From an uncultured Bacteroidales bacterium (GTDB lineage Bacteria; Bacteroidota; Bacteroidia; Bacteroidales; Bacteroidaceae), in NCBI GenBank assembly GCA_937901185.1, contig CALCHR010000245.1, positions 1 through 10,449 on the forward strand: 10,449 bases of DNA, given 5' to 3'. The notes beneath the pieces are model-generated. The model was not told where the DNA came from, did not search any database, and saw only the letters and a program-made list of their open reading frames with translations. Shown piece by piece: positions 6,057 through 10,449 of this stretch. The translations under genes and the position numbers were made by a program. Within the stretch, counting starts at the first letter, position 1. Every line of letters begins with the position of its first letter.

Positions 6057-7018
6057 ACCTCTTTGAAACCCGTCCGCGCATCAAGAGACTGCTCGGCATC
6101 GAAAAAACCACCCTCATCTATGCAGCCTTGACCACGCTGCTGCTCCTGGTCTTTTGGAAAGAATTTACAGCCCCTATGGAGTTGCTGCTGAGCCGCTTCT
6201 GCGTGGTGCTCGGCATGGTGTTGACCATTCTGCTCTATCGCTGCCGCCCCTGCCGCGCCACCCGCTTCCTTCGCAACCTCTATCCGCTGACGCTGCTGGG
6301 CTACTGGTATCCCGACACGTATGAGTTCTGTCAGCTGCTGCCCAATCTGGACCACATTTTCGCCTCGGCCGACCTCGCCCTCTTTGGTTGTCAGCCCTCG
6401 CTGGAGTTTGCCGCACTGCTGCCTCAGAAGTTGTGGAGCGAGTTGTTTCACCTGGGCTACTTTGCCTACTACCCCATGATTTTCCTGACCATCCTGGCGC
6501 CCCTCTTCACCGACCGCCGCCTCTTCGAACCTACGGCCTTTGTGGTGATGACCGCCTTCCTGTTCTACTATCTCATCTATCTTTTCCTGCCCGTTGCCGG
6601 CCCGCAATACTACTTTCATGCCGTGGGCACAGACATTATCTCCTGCCACCATTTCCCTGAGATAGGCGACTACTTCCGCACCCACACAGAAATGCGACCC
6701 TCGCCCGGCCCCGACGGTTTTTTCCGTTCGCTCATAGAGACCACGCAGGCCAACGGCGAGCGCCCCACAGCAGCGTTTCCTTCAAGCCACGTGGGCATGA
6801 GTACCATCCTGATGATTCTTCTGTGGCGGAATAAGAAAATCTTGGCGTGGTGCGCGCTCCCCTTCTACGTACTTCTGTGCGGCGCCACAGTCTACATCGA
6901 AGCGCACTACTTGATAGACGTCTTCGGCGGATGGGTATCGGCGCTCCTGCTCTTCAAGTTGTGTCAGTGGCTCTATACGCTGCCGTTTTTCGGTGGGCCG
7001 CAGGCACTGCGCGTCTGA
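6047..7018 (+). CDS. PAP2-family membrane phosphatase/phosphotransferase (AUR1-like)
   Basis: A 323-residue polytopic membrane protein with the acid phosphatase/PAP2 catalytic signature. The second motif is RPTAAFPSSHVG at 239-250, with active-site H248. The third is HYLID at 287-291, with H287 and D291. An upstream AGPQYY (184-189) sits where the inositolphosphotransferase-like branch (PAP2_3, AUR1/IPC synthase relatives) has a conserved GP motif. About seven or eight hydrophobic helices are seen, with the active site expected on the periplasmic face. Likely chemistry is removal or transfer of a phospho-head group on a lipid (phosphatidate, prenyl pyrophosphate, or inositol-phosphate transfer to ceramide); the exact substrate is open. 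The ATG lies within the end of the SDR gene (10-base overlap); no nearer start would preserve the first helix. Confidence 0.82.
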   Translation: MDLNLFETRPRIKRLLGIEKTTLIYAALTTLLLLVFWKEFTAPMELLLSRFCVVLGMVLTILLYRCRPCRATRFLRNLYPLTLLGYWYPDTYEFCQLLPNLDHIFASADLALFGCQPSLEFAALLPQKLWSELFHLGYFAYYPMIFLTILAPLFTDRRLFEPTAFVVMTAFLFYYLIYLFLPVAGPQYYFHAVGTDIISCHHFPEIGDYFRTHTEMRPSPGPDGFFRSLIETTQANGERPTAAFPSSHVGMSTILMILLWRNKKILAWCALPFYVLLCGATVYIEAHYLIDVFGGWVSALLLFKLCQWLYTLPFFGGPQALRV

Positions 7019-7068
7019 TGTAAGACAGTTTTCAGCTTAGCAATTTTTACACATTTAATATATAGAAT

Positions 7069-8463
7069 ATGAAAAAGATTATCTTGACCCTCCTCCTGGC
7101 TGCTCCCATGGCTTCCATGTTTGCACAAAAGGCTGGCGGCATCTCTCCGGAAATGCTGCAGAGCATCAAGCAGGCGCAGACCAACACCGTGGCCGACCGT
7201 GCTTTGCGTAACGCACTGGCCGGAACTTCTATCAACCAACTGGCTACCACCGCCGAAAATCCGGCTATTGGCGACACCCACTTCTCTCACAAAGTGCCTT
7301 CAAAAGGTATTACCGACCAGCAACAGTCAGGCCGCTGCTGGCTCTTCACAGGCATGAACGTGATGCGCGCCAAGATGATAAAGAAATATGATATGGGCGA
7401 GTTCCAATTCTCGCAAGCCTACTCTTTCTTCTACGACCAGTTGGAGAAAGCCAACCTCTTCTTGCAGGCCGTAGTGGACCACGCCGACAAACCCATGGAC
7501 GACAAAGTGGTGGAATGGCTTTTCCAGCATCCACTGAGCGACGGCGGCACGTTCTGCGGCGTTCAGGACGTGGTGATGAAGTACGGCATCGTGCCCGCCG
7601 AAGTGATGCCCGAGCGCTTCAGTGCCAACAACACATCGCGCATGGCTTCCATCCTCTCGCTCAAGCTGAGAGAGTATGGTCTAACCCTTCGCAAGGCTGT
7701 GGCCGATGGCGAGAAGAAAGCCGACATAGAGAAGCGCAAGACCGAGATGTTGGCCACCGTTTACCGCATCCTTTCTCTCTGCTTGGGAGAACCCCCCACA
7801 GAGTTTACATGGACCAGAAAGAACGCAGCAGGAGAGCCCGTAGAGACAAAAACCTATACTCCGCAGTCTTTCTATAAAGAATATGTGGGCGCAGATTTGA
7901 AGAACGACTATGTGATGCTGATGAACGACCCCTCTCGCCCTTACTACAAAACCTACACCATCGACCTCGACCGCCACTCATACGACGGCGCACAATGGAC
8001 TTATATCAATCTGCCCATGGAAGAGATTAAGGAGATGGCCATCGCTTCTATCAAGGACAGCACCATGATGTACTACAGCTGCGATGTGGGTAAGTGCTAC
8101 AACAGCAAGACCGGCGTGCTCAGCCTTGACAACTACGACTTCGGTTCGCTCTTCGCCACCGATTTCCCTATGAACAAGGCCGACCGCATCCGCACCTTCG
8201 CTTCCGCCTCCAGCCACGCCATGACACTCATGGCTGTAGACCTCGACGAGAACGGCAAGCCCAGAAAATGGATGGTGGAAAATTCTTGGGGACCGGCTTC
8301 CGGCTACAAAGGCCACCTTATCATGACCGACAGCTGGTTTGACGAGTACACTTTCCGCCTTGTGGTGGACAAAAAATATGTTCCTGCGGCCACCCTCAAG
8401 CTCTTGAAGCAGAAACCCACTTTGCTTCCTGCTTGGGATCCTCTCTTTGCGCCGGAACAATGA
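7069..8463 (+). CDS. Exported C1B cysteine aminopeptidase (bleomycin hydrolase/PepC type)
   Basis: A 464-residue papain-fold peptidase of the bleomycin hydrolase/PepC family (C1B). The catalytic set is complete: Q84 and C90 in TDQQQSGRCWLF, H383 in ASSHAMTL, N405 in VENSWG. Family members form hexameric barrels with the active sites inside and trim short peptides from the N terminus. Unlike cytosolic PepC, this one starts with a signal peptide (MKKIILTLLLAAPMASMFAQ), so it should act in the periplasm or outside; exported forms are common in Bacteroidales. It lies 50 bases after the PAP2 gene with no TAnnTTTG box or terminator between, so co-transcription is possible, and a strong terminator follows. 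Peptide scavenging is the likeliest role; a link to the lipid genes is not evident. Confidence 0.88.
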   Translation: MKKIILTLLLAAPMASMFAQKAGGISPEMLQSIKQAQTNTVADRALRNALAGTSINQLATTAENPAIGDTHFSHKVPSKGITDQQQSGRCWLFTGMNVMRAKMIKKYDMGEFQFSQAYSFFYDQLEKANLFLQAVVDHADKPMDDKVVEWLFQHPLSDGGTFCGVQDVVMKYGIVPAEVMPERFSANNTSRMASILSLKLREYGLTLRKAVADGEKKADIEKRKTEMLATVYRILSLCLGEPPTEFTWTRKNAAGEPVETKTYTPQSFYKEYVGADLKNDYVMLMNDPSRPYYKTYTIDLDRHSYDGAQWTYINLPMEEIKEMAIASIKDSTMMYYSCDVGKCYNSKTGVLSLDNYDFGSLFATDFPMNKADRIRTFASASSHAMTLMAVDLDENGKPRKWMVENSWGPASGYKGHLIMTDSWFDEYTFRLVVDKKYVPAATLKLLKQKPTLLPAWDPLFAPEQ

Positions 8464-8473
8464 GCCACTTGGG

Positions 8474-8508
8474 AAAAAGTCTGCAACGATCTTGCAGACT
8501 TTTTCTTT
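8474..8508 (+). terminator. Perfect 13-bp terminator after the peptidase gene
   Basis: AAAAAGTCTGCAA (8474-8486) pairs without mismatch with TTGCAGACTTTTT (8492-8504) around a 5-base loop, and the T tract continues as TTTTTCTTT. The A-rich left arm would also give a T tract on the opposite strand, so it may work in both directions. Confidence 0.9.
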
Positions 8509-8583
8509 ACCCATATCAGTCTGAGAAAGGTCTGTCGAGAGGCAGTCCTTTATTTTTTAGAATAATTAAAGCTTTGCAGTGGC

Positions 8584-8611
8584 GTTGCATGGACAGAAAA
8601 GTGTACATTTG
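8584..8611 (+). promoter_or_regulatory. Promoter of the nucleoside kinase gene
   Basis: TACATTTG at 8604-8611 matches TAnnTTTG. GTTG at 8584-8587, 16 bases upstream, is a fair -33 box. The start is expected around 8615-8618, which leaves about 20 bases before the ATG at 8638 and under 12 before the ATG at 8626. Confidence 0.65.
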
Positions 8612-8637
8612 CCTATCATCCTCAAATGTATAAAGCT

Positions 8638-10299
8638 ATGGGAAAAACTATCAACATCCGCTGCAAAAATACCGGTAAGACCCACAAAGTACCTATGGGT
8701 TTCACGCTCGAAGAAGTCTACGAGATGCTCGAGATAAACCTTCCGCTTGGCGTCACCAGTGCGAAGGTGAACAACAAGGTGGAGGGCTTGCACTTTATGC
8801 TTTTCAGCGACAAGGACATAGAGTTCTTAGACATCTCTTCGCCCTCCGGCCGTCGCACCTATACGCGCTCTGTGCTCTTTGTGCTTTACAAAGCCGTGAC
8901 AGAGCTTTATCCCGGGGTGCGTCTGCGCATTGAGATGCCCGTGAGCAACGGCTACTATTGCCGCCTCACTTCCGACGGACAGCTCTTCGACTTCTCGCCC
9001 GCCGAGGTGCGCAGCCGCATGCAGGAAATCATTGATGCCAACCTACCCTTCCATCGTGTGACCTGCCCCACAGAGGAAGCCATATCCCTGTTCCGTCAGC
9101 AGGGGTTAGAGAATAAAGCCAAGTTGCTCGAGGGCCTTGGCAAGCTCTACACACATTATTATATGCTCGACGGCACAGCCAACTATTTCTATGGCTCTTT
9201 GCTTATACGCACGGGTCAGATTACGCTGTTCGACATTGTGGCTTACGAGGACGGACTCCTCTTGCGCCTGCCCGACTCAGACCATCCCGGCAAGCTCCGC
9301 CCCATGCGCGAGCAGAGCAAGATGTTTGATGTCTTCAACGAGCAGCACCGCTGGCAGGAAATCCTGGGCATCTCCACCATCGGAGAGTTTAATGCTGCCT
9401 GCGAGGCCGGCTACACCAACCAACTCATCAACCTCTCCGAAGCGCTGCAAGAGAAGAAAATAAGCCGCCTGGCCGATAAGATATCCACCAACCCCAAGTT
9501 GAAAGTAATCCTTATTTCCGGCCCCTCTTCAAGCGGTAAGACCACCTTCTCCAAGCGCCTCTCCGTGCAGCTCATGGCTTGCGGCCTGCGCCCCTATCCC
9601 ATTTCGCTCGACGACTACTTTGTGCCGCGCACAGAGACCCCACGCGATGAGAACGGAGAGTACGACTATGAGAGCGTACACGCTATGAACATCCCCCTAT
9701 TCAACGAGCAGATGAACGCCCTGCTTTCCGGCGAAGAGGTGGAACTGCCGCGCTATAATTTCCAGACCGGTCTCAGCGAAAAGAGTGGCAACCGCTTGCG
9801 CCTGCGCGAGGGAATGATTCTCATCCTCGAGGGTATCCACGCCCTCAATCCCATCTTGACAGAAAACCTGCCCGCCGAAAATAAATTCAAGATTTACGCC
9901 TCGGCGCTTACCACCATTATGCTCGACGACCACAACCACATCCCCACCACCGACAACCGCCTGTTGCGCCGCATCGTGCGCGACTATAAATACCGCGGCT
10001 ACTCGGCCGAGGACACCATTCGCCGCTGGCCGTCGGTGAGGGCGGGCGAGGAAAAATGGATTTTCCCCTTCCAGGAACAGGCCGACGAGATGGTCAACAC
10101 GGCTTTGCTTTTCGAACTGGCAGCCTTGCGCGAACAGGCCATCCCCTTGCTCGAGCAAGTGCCGGAGAATGTGCCCGAATATTCTGAGGCCTACCGCCTG
10201 CGCAAGTTCCTCTCCTACCTGAAACCCATTTCCATACAAGGGCTCCCCCACACCTCCTTGCTCAGAGAATTCCTGGGCGGAAGCACCTTCAAGTACTAA
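8638..10299 (+). CDS. Nucleoside (uridine) kinase with N-terminal TGS/ThrRS-like region
   Basis: A 553-residue fusion known in Bacteroidota and some Firmicutes as 'nucleoside kinase'. Residues 1-60 form a ubiquitin-like TGS domain (INIRCKNTGKTHKVPMGFTL). Residues 60-200 resemble the second additional domain of threonyl-tRNA synthetase, including the MPVSNGYYC turn, but the His-x3-His metal motif expected there is replaced by VLFVLYK, so editing activity is unlikely. The C-terminal half is a P-loop uridine kinase/phosphoribulokinase fold: Walker A GPSSSGKT at 295-302 and SLDDYF at 323-328. Expected reaction: phosphorylation of uridine or cytidine with NTP in pyrimidine salvage; the N-terminal half may bind RNA or a regulator. 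An in-frame ATG at 8626 would add four residues; I prefer 8638 because of the promoter distance. It is monocistronic, between two terminators. Confidence 0.87.
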   Translation: MGKTINIRCKNTGKTHKVPMGFTLEEVYEMLEINLPLGVTSAKVNNKVEGLHFMLFSDKDIEFLDISSPSGRRTYTRSVLFVLYKAVTELYPGVRLRIEMPVSNGYYCRLTSDGQLFDFSPAEVRSRMQEIIDANLPFHRVTCPTEEAISLFRQQGLENKAKLLEGLGKLYTHYYMLDGTANYFYGSLLIRTGQITLFDIVAYEDGLLLRLPDSDHPGKLRPMREQSKMFDVFNEQHRWQEILGISTIGEFNAACEAGYTNQLINLSEALQEKKISRLADKISTNPKLKVILISGPSSSGKTTFSKRLSVQLMACGLRPYPISLDDYFVPRTETPRDENGEYDYESVHAMNIPLFNEQMNALLSGEEVELPRYNFQTGLSEKSGNRLRLREGMILILEGIHALNPILTENLPAENKFKIYASALTTIMLDDHNHIPTTDNRLLRRIVRDYKYRGYSAEDTIRRWPSVRAGEEKWIFPFQEQADEMVNTALLFELAALREQAIPLLEQVPENVPEYSEAYRLRKFLSYLKPISIQGLPHTSLLREFLGGSTFKY

Positions 10300-10316
10300 A
10301 TTTCCGCATCTATATC

Positions 10317-10363
10317 TGCTTCATGCCGACCTCTTTTTCTGGGGTCGGCATGAAGCATTTTTT
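10317..10363 (+). terminator. Perfect 15-bp terminator after the kinase gene
   Basis: TGCTTCATGCCGACC (10317-10331) pairs without mismatch with GGTCGGCATGAAGCA (10343-10357) around an 11-base loop, followed by six T residues (10358-10363). It starts 18 bases after the kinase stop codon. Confidence 0.92.
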
Positions 10364-10367
10364 ATCC

Positions 10368-10449
10368 CTTTGTAATCGTCTGAAAATCAAGGGTCATTTT
10401 CGGGCGTTTCTTAGTAAACTTCTAGGAAAAACTCGGAGTTTACTAGGAA
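10368..10449 (+). repeat. Palindrome-rich intergenic repeat, copy 2 (cut by window end)
   Basis: Bases 10406-10449 are identical over 44 positions to 4611-4654 in the first copy. The 38 bases before them align without gaps to 4573-4610, with 27 matches. The start lies five bases after the T tract of the kinase terminator. The second half, with the partner inverted repeats seen in copy 1, lies outside the window. Confidence 0.8.

Noticed and set aside
8626..8637. Upstream ATG adding four residues to the nucleoside kinase
   Set aside because: It would lie under 12 bases from the predicted transcription start; the ATG at 8638 leads directly into the TGS domain. Not excluded, only less likely.

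Overview
The window looks like chromosomal DNA of a Bacteroidota species, most likely order Bacteroidales (Prevotellaceae or Bacteroidaceae). Promoters follow the Bacteroidota pattern: a TAnnTTTG -7 box, sometimes with a TTTG or TTG box about 17 bases upstream. Leaders are short and A-rich rather than Shine-Dalgarno. The gene set (NhaD antiporter, PorT-like outer membrane barrel, three-domain DsbD, exported bleomycin-hydrolase-type peptidase, TGS/uridine-kinase fusion) is typical of that order. All protein genes lie on the + strand. I see no phage, transposase, CRISPR or restriction genes.

Layout: (1) 1-59, the 5' part of a tRNA-Arg(CCT) on the - strand, cut by the window edge, with its own promoter; it diverges from (2) nhaD and a small outer membrane beta-barrel gene (254-2203), 18 bases apart and ended by a hairpin terminator. 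(3) A DsbD-type transmembrane thiol-disulfide reductase (2333-4366); a -7 box inside the first codons of the longest reading frame argues for the ATG at 2333. (4) A 688-base non-coding stretch (4367-5054), the least ordinary part of the window. It holds a compact structured RNA candidate ending in a strong terminator (about 4411-4556), a palindrome-rich repeat (4573-4697), a near-consensus promoter whose spacer is an AT dinucleotide tract (4839-4867), a short untranslated transcript candidate with its own terminator (about 4872-4940), an 11-bp inverted repeat, and a terminator that runs into the next promoter. (5) An apparent operon of an extended SDR (epimerase/reductase type), a PAP2 membrane enzyme overlapping it by 10 bases, and an exported C1B cysteine peptidase (5055-8463), closed by a perfect 13-bp terminator. 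(6) A TGS/ThrRS-like plus uridine-kinase fusion (8638-10299), a 15-bp terminator, and a second copy of the palindromic repeat (10368 to the window end).

Most genes are housekeeping or envelope functions: sodium/proton exchange, periplasmic thiol reduction, lipid head-group chemistry, periplasmic peptide trimming, pyrimidine salvage. The SDR-PAP2 pair could act on one lipid, perhaps in sphingolipid or inositol-lipid metabolism, but this is inference from fold type and overlap only. The best candidates for something undescribed are non-coding: the structured RNA downstream of dsbD, the AT-tract promoter with its short transcript, and the repeat family found directly after terminators.
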